Assembly (NCBI RefSeq): GCF_964340395.1
Contig: NC_135565.1
Location: forward strand, 13,778,209 to 13,842,208
Length of the DNA stretch: 64,000 nucleotides
Source: Glandiceps talaboti
Lineage: Eukaryota > Hemichordata > Enteropneusta > Spengelidae
Direction: 5' to 3'
Shown piece by piece: positions 23,541-38,451 of this stretch. Numbering within the stretch: position 1 is the first letter of the stretch; the number at the start of each line of letters is the position of its first letter. A program made the position numbers and the translations under genes. A model generated the notes under the pieces. The model was not told where the DNA came from. It did not search any database and saw nothing but the letters and a program-made list of their open reading frames with translations.

Positions 23541-24670
23541 TTAGGGGTAGGCCATTCGATATCCTAGGGGAGGGGGGTTGGAAGATTGGTGGAGAGTTAT
23601 TATTTTTTTCCCACCTGCTTGCCTGAGAATTATTTTTTTCTCCTTCGCCTATGCTGGCAACTTTTTTTTCTTTGCTTCTTTGAGATATCCGAATTTTTTT
23701 TTTACGTCAATGTTGAACACCTACATTTGTTGCCACAATTTTCTGTTTGGTTTTCGCACAGGGTAATACAGAGAGTAAAAAGATGCTGTTCTATCACACA
23801 CAGATTTTATTTAGAAAACTACATATTTCATACATGTTTGATTCTCAATTAAATAAACATCATTGACAGTTTTTATGCCATGGTATGATGACACACCGAA
23901 AATACAAATCAGAAACTTGATTGGTGAGCTCAGACATTCAGATAGACCGGTCAGTTTCTCCAGCATGGGGGGATGGGGGGGGGGGGTGTCAGTGTTTTTT
24001 TTCCATTGGGCCAACAAAAAGTCACTGACCCCCATGAATAAAGTTTCATAGCATCTGACAGTGAGCTGTAGAGGGAAGAGCTTTGAGACTGGGATATGTC
24101 TACCTCTTGTGTGAGTGTGTGTGAATGGGGGGGGGGGGGTGTTCTAGGCGGTCTCTCCCTAGAAGCCCTGGGTGATTTTTACTTCTAAAAGGCAATGTTT
24201 AGGCTATTCACAGACACTTTCAGACAATAATTTACAAACTTTACAAGACAGCTCTAACATGTAAAAAGCAACTACATAAGGTTGAAACATTTTTGAAATA
24301 AAGTTTCATACATGTATAATTTTATGTATAGTTATGTTTGAACCCTTACAGGAAGTAATATTTAAACCATTTATGAAAGAAACAGAGACAAGAACAAATA
24401 TATATATGTACCACAGGCTAACGAAACTGACTGGTCCCTGACATGTGCTTGAAACTGTTTGTCATGATTTGACAAGTGTCCTGGTTGGAGAGGTACGAGC
24501 AGGTGAACAGTATACTCGAACCTGTGCATCATTTCCCTGCCAAGATATTTTTTTTTTCTAGCAGCAGTGGTCCATTTTTTTTCCATCACCCACTTATATC
24601 CGGATTTTTTTTCAAGCAAATCCACTTGGCATCTTCCCCCCCCCCAGGATATCAAATGGTCCACCCCTTA
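23541..24670. mobile_element. 1.1-kb element with terminal inverted repeats
   Basis: The left end TTAGGGGTAGGCCATTCGAT (then ATCCTAGGGGAGGGGGG) matches the reverse complement of the right end, TAAGGGGTGGACCATTTGAT (then ATCCTGGGGGGGGG). The similarity runs about 45 bp at each end. The interior is poly-T- and poly-G-rich with no transposase frame. Target duplication is not clear. Confidence 0.6.
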
Positions 24671-25527
24671 GTTACTCGCTCGTAGTTGCATCGCTGGACT
24701 ACTAGTGTGTCGTACGTTGACCTAGTTCATACAAGACAACATATGGTTATATATTTGATACAGTGTAGCGAAAGATCAAGATGTTTCGCTTCCCATACCG
24801 ATACTGGTATTGCGGCATTTTCTTTCTTTCCATACCGGGCCGCTGACCAGATTTTCTGACTCATGATTGACTGATGCCCTCATTCATATGTCAGTCCCAT
24901 TTGTTACCCCTCCCAAGGGTACAAATACAAATTACAAAATAAACTGTCGAGACCAATATCTTGCGAAGTTCCTTTCCTTGAAAGGAAAACTGAGGAATGA
25001 ATCCGACTGATATCGACATATATTGTAGATTCTATTACCTCCATGAATGTAAAAAGTACACTGTCATCAATATAACAAAGAAATACATAAATAGAGGTGG
25101 TTTTTTTTTTAGAAGTATTACTGTGTAAAGCCCAGTGTCAAAAAGTGTGACGTGTTTAGTTAAAGTATGTTAACCTGGCCATTGACCTAGGATTGACCCA
25201 AAGACAAAACATTTGTACGTTATATGTAAATCAGAGAGGGTTTACTTTGTATGTAAATTAGTTGGTAGTGAATTATCATATCATAGTACTGTCAGGTGGC
25301 TGAGTTGTTTACGCTTTCATGCAAATTAGGTAAACAGAAAATTAACATGTTCGATTGACGTATGGCTGGAGTTTGAAGTAAACATGCCCAGTATGCAGTT
25401 TCATAGTAGACAAGACCTAGCACAGTAACACTAGCTCAGACCAAGGACTGAGTGGAAAGTAAAGCTACTCAGAACTGATCCCGATACTGCATAAGCTGGT
25501 GACAAGTCTTGACTACGAACGACTACG

Positions 25528-25618
25528 ATGAGTTGGGACATCGCGTCTAGACTGACAGCCAATTGTGGGTACAACGCAACGTCTGGATACAATTCAACCA
25601 TACGAAGATTTACTAAAG
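25528..25618 (+). CDS. Candidate first coding exon (plus strand)
   Basis: ATG at 25528 opens a 30-codon frame (MSWDIASRLTANCGYNATSG, then YNSTIRRFTK) that ends at a strong donor (AAAG|GTAAGC) in phase 1. It is hydrophilic, with no recognised domain. The next plus-strand exons I can support are the T-box-like ones 5.5 kb downstream. Their first exon also enters in phase 1, so the two could belong together with missing exons between. That link is inference. Confidence 0.35.
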
Positions 25619-26282
25619 GTAAGCTGCTTTTTGTTGTGTAGCAAAAATACTTCACTGGCGCTGCGAGCTTGACTTTTTCCGTAGTCGTTCAGAAGCTCGA
25701 ACCGCTCGTTTCGTCGCTGATTTAACTGGCGTATTGTATTTGAACTTGTAATTGTGGTTGAGTTTTTACTACCACGGGTAATCCGCACCGTACGTATAAT
25801 TTTGGTAGCATGACATTGTTCCGAAAAAAATCATTTATTGCCAAACTGGTTCAAACCCCAAAAGTCGTCCCCCCCCCCAAAAGTAGATGATCGTTTCAGA
25901 CCGTCTTAAAACATTACACGGGTTTCGCAAGTACATAACGCCATCTCTGAAATTCCCGCACTTGGCGTAAACATGGTGCCAGGTGCAGAGTTGAAAGTTG
26001 TTGACTCTAGTTAATCAACTCCAACAACCCCAATAAGCCCCAAATCTTGTCTAGTTGAATTCGAAATTCCATCTATTTCAAGCAAATGAAGGCTAAAGTA
26101 AAATTGTAGGTACTTTTGGCTGTGCTAGAATAAATTCAAAAGTTATTCTTTTTTCACCCATTTCGTGAATACATTAGCACAGCTGTACATACTACCAAAT
26201 TTATCATTCAACTTCCAGTTTCCCTTTCGTACACTTGTCAATTCTGTATAATAAATTTACCAGTTTGAATATATCGTTCCTG

Positions 26283-26285
26283 TAT

Positions 26286-26376
<91 letters not shown>
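26283..26376. repeat. (TTTA)n microsatellite
   Basis: About 23 perfect TTTA/TATT units. Confidence 0.95.
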
Positions 26377-26377
<1 letters not shown>

Positions 26378-27028
26378 ATTCCGAAACCACTTCTACAGGT
26401 AAATGTATTTATTTTTCTCTCTTTACCAACTTAGTTAATTGAATCATTTACAATGTAACTCCCCATTGAGAGTACATTTAATTACAAAATTTATTTGCCC
26501 AAACAATACTCTCGGCCTTTTGAAAAAATTAAAGCGAGGGAGAAAGAAGAAATTCTTTTAAACTATTTTATTATCCTTTCAAAAGTTTTGGTAGTAGTGT
26601 AGTAGTGGTAACAAGTTAACTTCTCTGCCATTGACTCGTCTGTTTTAGTTCAGTGCAAATAATTAAAGTAGTTAAGTTACCTGTACTGGTTACGTTAGCT
26701 TAGTTAATTTTGTTAAAATGTTGCCATAGGGATGAGGCTTGAGGTATTTATTAATCTTTTGCAATTTATCGACTTACAAACAAGAACTTATATGGTGTTT
26801 CACATTGCTTTTCCAAGTAGGAAACCATGATAAAAATGTTTTATGAATTAAAAATCCAAAATGAATACCCAATCCTCCTCTGCATGTATATGGCCACTTT
26901 AAGTTACCCTCAGCTAGTTAATCTAGCATACTCTTTGTCTTAATTACGTTGTTACCAGGTTGGTAGCCCTTTCAATAGTCCTGAAAGGCAAGTTTACATG
27001 TAAGGCTGCGCCCCCCCCCCCCCCAACA

Positions 27029-27160
27029 ATGGCCATGTCAAACAAGATCTGCATAAACATAAACTTGTGTAGCATTAGGGAGTTGCAAGAGATCCCTCAA
27101 ATAGGCCTACAATCAGCCCAGGCCATTGCCAAGTTGAGGAACAAATACAACAAATTGGGT
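27029..27160 (+). pseudogene. Fragment with helix-hairpin-helix motif, probably mobile-element debris
   Basis: From ATG at 27029 the frame reads SNKICININLCSIRELQEIP then QIGLQSAQAIAKLRNKYNKL. This fits the helix-hairpin-helix DNA-binding motif (L-x-x-[IL]-P-x-I-G-x-x-x-A-x-x-I). The frame then loses coherence and stops at 27235. Poly-C tracts flank both sides. Short HhH segments of this kind can occur in transposon-encoded proteins. No splice site was needed to explain it. It could also be a small exon of a real gene. Confidence 0.35.
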
Positions 27161-28207
27161 AGATTTTACACCCTTCCAGTTTACCGATGGCCAAAACCAG
27201 CCCATCAACAGCGAGTAATAAACCACCATCCATAGCTCCACAGTTGACGATGAGCCCCCCCCCCCCACCAATGAGGATGATGCCAAAAACGTTTTTACTT
27301 ATATCTAAGGTGAACAAGGTCCATAAGGAGAGAGAATGTCGTATGTATGGGGCTGAACTTACATCGCAAGTATGCATTCTGATATGAAACATCCTGGATG
27401 AACCACGTGGGGTTGTGAGGGCATTATTGCCAAATCAACCAGGTGGGACTTGGTATCTTCGATACAAACTGAATGACAAAATAACATGACAAAAAAATGA
27501 CTCTTGTCTGTCTATTCCAATTCTGAGGCTGGAGTCAGAATTTATGGTGGGGGGGGGAGGGGAGGTGACTGTGTTGGACGAGAGCAGCACAGGCAGCTCA
27601 GAACCTTGACCAATACTATCTGCTCTACCTGGCATTAACTGTTGCCAAACTTTCATCTGCTCTTTTCCAGAAACAACCGCTGATATGACCACCTCGGATT
27701 CATCCTCAACTTTTGGTGGAGTGACCCAAGTCTGGGTACTCCAAGAATGGACATTTTATCCAGACTGAGATTGAAGTGAAAAGTCACATGTTTTTAATGT
27801 GTTCCTATCCCTGGATTAAAGGAACCTCTGCAAAGAGTGTGTATATGGTAAATGTCAGCATGGTTTGGGATCTATAGTACATTCATCATGATCATCTTCA
27901 AAAGTGATTGCTGTAGACTTGCTATTAGTTTTGAACTAGTAGAGTGAACTGTGCACTCTTTGACAATGTCAACTTTGACTGAAAATACTCGGATTTGGCT
28001 TGTATTGCCAAGTGAACATTTTTGTTGCCATATCCGGTTGATCACCATCAGTGAACAGGTCAGCAACTGTAAGTCAAACAAGTTTATATACATCAAATTA
28101 TACTGTGTAGTACTTGTAATTTGCATGTCTATGTGTAAAGTAGATACTTTGAGTTGAATACTCAGTGTTAGACTGCAATATGTCGATGTTATAGATTGTC
28201 AATACAT

Positions 28208-28208
28208 T

Positions 28209-28242
<34 letters not shown>

Positions 28243-28248
28243 CATGTA

Positions 28249-28291
<43 letters not shown>
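28208..28291. repeat. (TG)n/(TATG)n microsatellite
   Basis: TG repeat interrupted by TATG units. Confidence 0.95.
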
Positions 28292-28295
<4 letters not shown>

Positions 28296-29257
28296 TTGTC
28301 AAATGGTTTCATCTGACATTTATTCCTGCTAATATTATTTGGGGTACAACGTTAGTCGTTACTCGTGTGAAAATAAGAGTCATTGATGAAGTTTAAAGGA
28401 CAGTTATTGAATATAGTTTTCAGAATGCATGTATTCAATCACTATTTGTACTTTGTACAACTGAATGAGTTTGAACTATAGTATTCTAAATTGAGGGTGG
28501 GCAAGGGTGTCCCTAGTACGATTAACAGAAAAAAAATGAGTGCCAAATTACAAATTATGAGGGTAAAATTTTTTACATTTACGATGCAAAAACACAATTT
28601 ATGAATTACAAAGAAAATAAGCTGGAGTTTACATTTTACAATTATAACTGGAAAGTTGAAGGAAGGGCATGCTAATGCATCTTCTACTCTTTGTAAAATT
28701 CATGACAACATATTGATGGTGATATGTGCACTGTTTCCTTACAAGTTTGATAAACTGTTTTGAATGATTGTTTTAAAAATGAGGAAGTGGAGCGACCAAG
28801 TTGGGGGGGGGGGGGTCTCCCCCTCCAGCCGTTGAAACCTTTTGAAATTTTTTGGGCCAAAAGTATGTGCTCTGGTGCTATAAGCTTATTGATGCATCAT
28901 CTGATTAAAAATACACACTTCTGATCAAAACTTTATCAAAAATGAAAGTATAGAGAAATATTATGTGAATGAATAACATATAATAATAGTACATGTAGAA
29001 TGTATAGTTTTGTATGCCATACTGCTAAGTATCGAAACAGTGAATAGACCAGACTTATATTCGGAACAGGGAACCTGCGGGGTCGGTTTTGAAATGGTGA
29101 TGCACAGCTTGGTGTTAAACAAAACTATATCAAGCTATACAACTTAAATACACATACAATTATAGAAATTTGAACAGCAAATTAGTCTAATAATGAAAAA
29201 TAATATGGCCCGATTACAAAGTACAAAAATATCCCTTGCCCACCATCCAAATTGTCA

Positions 29258-29480
29258 GGTTAGGTCAGGTCAGGTCAGGTCAGGTCAAGAGTCAGGTCGA
29301 CAATCACGTCAAAGAGTCAAGCAAAGTCAAGTCTAGTAAAGGTAGGTCAAGGTCAAGCAAAGTCAAGTAAATGAAGTTCAAGCAAAGTCAAGTAAAGGTA
29401 AGTGAAGCCAAGTAAAGTCAAGTAAAGGTAAGTGAAGTCAAGTAAAGTCAAGTAAAGGTAAGTGAAGCCAAGTAAAGTCA
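29258..29480. repeat. (AGGTC)n and degenerate AAGTCAAGTAAAGGTAAGTG repeat
   Basis: Overlapping AGGTC pentamers at 29263-29286 are followed by several imperfect ~30-bp copies with AAGTCAAGTAAAGGTAAGTG. It contains AGGTCAAGGTCA at 29343-29354, a nuclear-receptor-type half-site pair. Confidence 0.7.
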
Positions 29481-29938
29481 TGTTGAGTTGAGTCAAATCA
29501 AGAGTTTAGTCATGAGTCAATTCAGCTTATCGTGATTATTGCTGGTTATTTTGTAGTTATTTCTAACTACATGGGTTTGAACTACAGTATTCTAAATTGT
29601 CATATTAATTCAAGTCAAGTCAAGTGATTGGAAAGACGAATGTAAGAAATCCAATCTGCATGAATTCCAGGCTAGACCGATCGAGTTCACCAAGTTGTTG
29701 TTTCTCCAAAAATGTAATGAAGTATTGTCTTTAAAATACAGAATGCTGTAGAAATATTACTCTGACCAGGTTGATAACCGTGGCTTATGGGTGTGATATT
29801 TTCTTTTCAAGGAGCTGTGTTTGTAGGCGATGAGAAATGCAAAGTCGCTAGCAATGTACTTCCTCTGTAGTTTGCAGTTTCAAAACAGTTTTATCCTATA
29901 AATTATTTCGTGTATTGAATGTAATCATAACATGTATT

Positions 29939-30905
29939 TCGTGCAACCATAGAATGGGGAAGTTCCCCAACCATCGTCAGATCATAGAATGTATTTTTTG
30001 CAACCATAGACATCTGAATGGGGAAGTTCCCCGACCATCGTCAGATTGTAGAATGTATTTCGTGCAACCATAGAATGGGGAAGTTCCCCGACCATAGTCC
30101 AATCGTAGAATGTATTTCGTGCAACCATAGATGGGGAACTTTCCCGACCGTCGTCCGACCGTAGAATGTATTTTGTGCAACCATAGAATGGGGAAGTTCC
30201 CCGACCATCGTCCAATCGTAGAATGTAATTCGTGACACCATAGATGGGGAACTTTCCCGACCGTCGTCTGACCGTAGAATGTATTTTGTGCATCCATAGA
30301 ATGGGGAAGTTTCCCGACCGTCGTCTGACCTTAGAATGTATTTTGTGCAACCATAGAATGGAACTTTCCCGACCGTCGTCTGACCGTAGAATGTATTTTG
30401 TGCATCCATAGAATGGGGAAGTTTCCCGACCGTCGTCTGACCTTAGAATGTATTTTGTGCAACCATAGAATGGGGAACTTTCCCGACCGTCGTCTGACCG
30501 TAGAATGTATTTTGTGCAACCATAGAATGGGGAATTTCCCCGACCATCGTCCAATCGTAGAATGTAATTCGTGACACCATAGATGGGGAACTTTTTCCCG
30601 ACCGTCGTCCGACCGTAGAATGTATTTCGTGCAACCATAGAACGGGGAAGTTCCCCGACCATCGTCCAATCGTAGAATGTAATTCGTGACACCATAGATG
30701 GGGAACTTTCCCGACCGTAGAATGTATTTTGTGCAACCATAGAATGGGGAAGTTCCCCGACCATCGTCCAATCGTAAAATGTAATTCGTGACACCATTGT
30801 AGAATGTATTTTGTGCATCCATAGACTGTAAAATATGTGTTAAATGTAAAATGCAAGCTCCACAGACTGTCGCCCAATTCTAGAATGTATTTCGCGCAAC
30901 ATAGA
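29939..30905. repeat. ~58-bp minisatellite, about 16 units
   Basis: Repeating pattern: GTAGAATGTATTTYGTGCAAC, CATAGAATGGGGAA(G)TTCCCCGACC, ATCGTCCAATC, with 57-60 bp spacing. Several units carry the palindrome GGGGAAGTTCCCC. Others have GGGGAACTTTCCCG. The unit length lets several minus-strand frames stay open (up to 278 codons), but these read the same repeat in different frames and are not genes. Confidence 0.9.
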
Positions 30906-30973
30906 ATGGGGAAGTCTGTCTGTTGCTCTCTCATATACACACATTGTATATATATGTGTACCCCCACCTGCCA

Positions 30974-30974
<1 letters not shown>

Positions 30975-31027
<53 letters not shown>

Positions 31028-31048
31028 GTCTGTTTTTGTCCGTCTGCA

Positions 31049-31080
<32 letters not shown>
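30975..31080. repeat. (TCTG)n microsatellite
   Basis: Two TCTG tracts separated by about 25 bp of degenerate units, ending 75 bp before the T-box-like exon. Confidence 0.9.
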
Positions 31081-31154
31081 AGCTCATAGGTAATCGCAAT
31101 GAAATTATATACATACCTCAAAGAAGCCTCCTAACCGCGGCGTGACGTCACCAG

Positions 31155-32175
31155 CCTGTTGTAACCACTATCCAAATGATGCCCACTTCGAAATTAAGTG
31201 GCTATTGTATGCACATGTCGACACGTGCGCCAGATTTAAAGATTTCAACACCGAGCCTGAGCGCGACTTGGTCTTCGCTGGTCATGTAAACAGTCCAACC
31301 AAAGAGAATAGTGTTATATGGATACATTCTGGTTTCACAGCACCAGGCGATTTCTTATCGACTCAACCAACTGTGTGGAAGCGTTTTGTATCTGATGGCT
31401 CCCGTACGGAGAAACGCTTTGAAATTATGGTAGAAGACATGCGGTAATGGTAAACACTTTTTAAGGAAATAAATTCTAACTTCGTTTGGATGGTGTTGTG
31501 CAATATTTTACCCATAACTCTCTCTGATTTGTACTGTCAGACAGCATCTCCCGAGAGTCAGACAAATCTCACCTGTGTACAGGGCTTTGTAAAAACAATT
31601 GCAAAATAGAATTGCTACTGACGAGGTCCTGAATACTCAATTTCATTCACAGTGATTTATTATAGGAGATAGATATTTTAGGAATTTCTCTACATATTGT
31701 ATTGAAAGACATTATAAAAGTTATTTTTTTTATAAAGTAAGGAACCTCTAAAACATACCAATCATAGAGAGTATGGATGAGATATTGTACATAGTGGTGT
31801 AGTACTGCGTGTTTTGGAATAGACAGGAGACACATGAACAAATATTCCCAGTACTATATATATAAGGGGCGACATCAATATTTCAATATACTTACATTAC
31901 ATTCAAATTTCGTATGGGTTTGCCTAAATTTTCACTGAAATAAAAAACCGAACTACACTGAGTCCTTAATTAATTTCATTTCTCATCTCTAGTTAAAGCA
32001 TACTTTTACTAAGTGTTATTTTCACTCATTTAAGATTTTGATTTTGCCGATCTTATTTAACATTCACGGATTATTCTATCAATAGGGAAAGGATATTGTG
32101 GTGGACAATGAAGCTGTCTTCATTGTTGCGTCTTTAGTGGTGACTGCTGACTGGATTATTTTGAACAATGTGGAG
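31155..32175 (+). CDS. Diverged T-box-like domain, three exons (partial gene)
   Basis: Model: 31155-31443, 31541-31574 and 32086-32175. The frame is continuous: donor CG|GTAATG (phase 2), acceptor TACTGTCAG, donor CCT|GTGTAC (phase 0), acceptor CTATCAATAG, donor GGAG|GTAAGG. The ~138 residues follow the T-box fold order. YPNDAHFEIKWLLYAHVD...RFKDF matches L-x-P-x-A-x-Y...L-D-x-V...R-x-K. Next come VFAGHVN (W-x-x-A-G-K) and SVIWIHSGFTAPG (V-Y-I-H-P-x-S-P-x-x-G). Then QPTVWKRF, EIMVEDMRQHLPRVRQ (I-x-L-N-S-M-H-K-Y-x-P-R-x-H) and NEAVFIVAS (P-E-T-x-F-I-A-V-T). IH-to-PR spacing is within one residue of Brachyury-type domains. Many DNA-contact residues differ (HPDSP, KLTN and TAYQN are not kept), so DNA binding is doubtful. 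The N-terminal third and the 5' exons are not found. The middle donor is weak. Confidence 0.55.
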
Positions 32176-32228
32176 GTAAGGACGATTTATGGATAAAACT
32201 ATTTAGAACAATTAATTTCAGTTATCTT

Positions 32229-35870
<3,642 letters not shown>

Positions 35871-35876
35871 TTTATT
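35871..35876 (-). terminator. Poly(A) signal AATAAA for ANK-2
   Basis: TTTATT on the plus strand, AATAAA on the minus strand, 43 nt beyond the ANK-2 stop codon. Confidence 0.55.
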
Positions 35877-35918
35877 TACAATGGTTGGTGATGACCAGTG
35901 ATGGGTCAGTTAAACCTC

Positions 35919-38438
35919 CTACTGGACCACACAGTTTTTACCGCTTCTTTGTTGCAAGTAGTCTACCATATCGGAGTGGTTATTTCTCAGTGCTAAATCA
36001 AGAGGGGTTTCATGATTATTGTCAGGTTGGTTGACCTTTGACCCGACTTTTATCAAGATGTGTGATACACTGACGTGTCCCTTTTCAGCTGCATAATGGA
36101 GTGGAATACGTCCATATACATTCACGCGAGCGAAAGTTGCTCCTCTTTCAAGAAGATATTGCACAACATCTGCATGTCCGTTATCAGAAGAGACATGAAG
36201 TGCAGTGGATTTGTAGCGATTCTCTGCATCTATCACAGCACCTTTCATCAGTAGCAGCTCCACCACTGGAAGCCTACCGTTGGCAGCAGCACGGTGAAGT
36301 GGCCTGTCTGTATCAGATGCATTGATTAAGGCACCCTTGTGGATGAGCAATTCTACAACAGCTAGATGGCCTTCTTCTGCAGCAACATGGATTGGTCGAT
36401 GATGCCAATTATCAACCTCAGAGGTTCTGTTGACATCAGCACCATTTTGAATCAGACATTCTACCATCAGCGTGTTGCCATTTGATGAAGCCAAGTGCAG
36501 TGGTGTGATTATTCCTTCTTCAGATGGGTTCACTTCTGCACCATTTTTGATTAGTAACTCTACAACCGGTATGTGACCACCAGAAACAGCCGCATGGATA
36601 GGTGTAATCTTACACCCTTGGTCATCTTCCTCTCCAATTGCATTCACACATGCACCATTACGGACTAAGTAATCACATGTTTGGAGATGACCATTGGCAG
36701 CAGACATCAGTAATGGTGTATCTTTGAATTTATTCTCTGCGTCAACAGCAGCTCCCCTGTCTACCAATAACTTCACAATGTGCAAGTTTCCTCTCTCTGC
36801 AGCAAAGTGTAAAGGTGCCCAGTCTTCTTTATCTTTGGCTTCTACATCACCACCAGCACGTAGTAGCATTCTGGCAACATCCAGGTGCCCCTTGTCTGCA
36901 GCAAGATGCAAAGCTGTGGCGTAGTAACTGTTGCTGGCATTCACCATGGCTTCATTCTTAAGCAAGACTTCAACTACTAGAGAGTGGCCTTTCTCTGAAG
37001 CATAGTGAAGTGGTGTACGGTTATACTGATTCATTGCATTCACACCAGCACCCTCCTCTAAGAGTAGCTGAGCGACTGCAGAATGGCCTTGATCTGATGC
37101 ATGGTGTAATGGTGTTGCATCATAACTGTCAGTGGCATCAATCATGGCACCTTCTGTGATAAGTATTTCTGCAACCAGTGTGTGCCCCTTACCAGATGCA
37201 TAATGCAGCGGTGTGTTCCGTTTGTCAGTGGTTGCATTGACTAGTGCACCACCACGGAGAAGAACCTCAACAGTATCGAGTTTACCAGTTGAGCAAGCCA
37301 TCAGCAATGGTGTTGCACGGTGTTCACCTGCTGAATCAACTACTGCCCCTCGTTTGATTAGTACTCGAACTGCACCAGTGTGGCCATGAATTGATGCTAG
37401 GTGAAGTGGCGTTGATTCATCCTTGTTTCGGACATTCGGAACGGCACCATTTTGTAACAGCATGTCGGTGACTGATGCATGACCGTTGCCTGCTGCAAAG
37501 TGTACTGGTGTGTTACCGAACTCCCCAATAATATTGACATCACAACCTCTCCGTAATAGAAACTCAGCTACTCCTAAATGTCCTTTCTCTGCTGCTAAGT
37601 GAATAGGAGTGTTTCCATTCTGGTTGACCCTATTTATCTGCGCACCACGTTGTAAGAGAAGCTGCACTATTTTCAGATGACCGTTGTAGGACGCCCTATG
37701 CAGTGGAGTAATTTTATGCTTGTTTCTAGCATCGACCCATGCTCCTTTATGTAACAATAGTTCTGCAATATTTGCACTGCCATAGTATGCTGCTCTGTGA
37801 AGGGATGTTTCTAAGTCTTCATTCAAGACGTTCACATCTTGAAATCCCTCCTTGTTGATCAGATAAACAGCAATATGATGATGGCCCCAACTGGAAGCTC
37901 GATGAAGTAATGTCTCTCCCCTTGTTGTTCTAGCGTTAATATTCCCACCAAGTTTACTCAGTTTTTTCAAACAGTCTAATTTTCCAGCACTGCAAGCCAT
38001 GTGGAGTGGAGTATTACCATATTTACTAACACCATTGACGTCATATCCGGATTTGACCAACTTGGCACAAGCTTTCACATCACCTGCTCGTGCTGCTCGA
38101 TGCAGGGGTGTCAGGTACCGTTCTGATTCAGTGACCTCTTTGATTACACTGACAACATCTTGATGGTTCATCTTATCAGCAATCTCAATTGCTGTGAGTC
38201 CGTAGAAATCATTGGCAGTGTCGTTGACGCGTTCATCCTTCAACCGACCGATATCAGCATACACGTACAAAGCTGCAATGAATTGTGGTCTGTTGTAGTA
38301 GGCGGCATGTTGCAGTAAGGTGAATCCTTCTCTGGTGATGTATAAATCGGCTATTTTAGCTAACTCCAGGGCTGTGAACTGGTCACCATTTTTGATGGCC
38401 TCGTAAAGCCGCAGCTCTACAGCCTGGTTAAAGTTCAT
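35919..38438 (-). CDS. ANK-2: 22-repeat ankyrin protein ending in a CaaX-type motif
   Basis: One large coding exon, 839 residues from ATG at 38438 to TAG at 35919-35921. An acceptor (TTTTTTCCTGCAG) lies 13 nt upstream of the ATG. Only the frame of this ATG is open from the acceptor, and ACAATGA has A at -3, so I take a spliced 5' UTR and this start. A phase-2 coding continuation upstream is the alternative. Residues 1-115 are the family cap (LRLYEAIKNGDQFTALELAK, then YVYADIGRL and LTAIEIADKMNHQDVVSVIK). Twenty-two ANK repeats follow, mostly canonical, with short insertions after repeats 15 (GEEDDQG) and 17 (SEVDN). The C-terminus is RSGKNCVVQ-stop; CVVQ fits CaaX with Q last, which would favour farnesylation and membrane anchoring. 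No enzyme domain is present. An AATAAA lies 43 nt past the stop. Confidence 0.85.
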   Translation of the reverse strand: MNFNQAVELRLYEAIKNGDQFTALELAKIADLYITREGFTLLQHAAYYNRPQFIAALYVYADIGRLKDERVNDTANDFYGLTAIEIADKMNHQDVVSVIKEVTESERYLTPLHRAARAGDVKACAKLVKSGYDVNGVSKYGNTPLHMACSAGKLDCLKKLSKLGGNINARTTRGETLLHRASSWGHHHIAVYLINKEGFQDVNVLNEDLETSLHRAAYYGSANIAELLLHKGAWVDARNKHKITPLHRASYNGHLKIVQLLLQRGAQINRVNQNGNTPIHLAAEKGHLGVAEFLLRRGCDVNIIGEFGNTPVHFAAGNGHASVTDMLLQNGAVPNVRNKDESTPLHLASIHGHTGAVRVLIKRGAVVDSAGEHRATPLLMACSTGKLDTVEVLLRGGALVNATTDKRNTPLHYASGKGHTLVAEILITEGAMIDATDSYDATPLHHASDQGHSAVAQLLLEEGAGVNAMNQYNRTPLHYASEKGHSLVVEVLLKNEAMVNASNSYYATALHLAADKGHLDVARMLLRAGGDVEAKDKEDWAPLHFAAERGNLHIVKLLVDRGAAVDAENKFKDTPLLMSAANGHLQTCDYLVRNGACVNAIGEEDDQGCKITPIHAAVSGGHIPVVELLIKNGAEVNPSEEGIITPLHLASSNGNTLMVECLIQNGADVNRTSEVDNWHHRPIHVAAEEGHLAVVELLIHKGALINASDTDRPLHRAAANGRLPVVELLLMKGAVIDAENRYKSTALHVSSDNGHADVVQYLLERGATFARVNVYGRIPLHYAAEKGHVSVSHILIKVGSKVNQPDNNHETPLDLALRNNHSDMVDYLQQRSGKNCVVQ

Positions 38439-38451
38439 TGTTGACTCCGGC

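Noticed and set aside
27766-27870. Plus-strand frame TEIEVKSHMFLMCSYPWIKG... as the missing N-terminal part of the T-box-like domain
   Set aside because: The opening TE-I and MF spacing fits loosely, but the later part repeats a segment already supplied by the exon at 31155, and its acceptor is weak. Could be coincidence.
29982-30967. Long minus-strand frames (up to 278 codons) over the ~58-bp minisatellite
   Set aside because: Several overlapping frames translate the same repeat. The unit simply lacks stops in those frames. No splice sites or family match.
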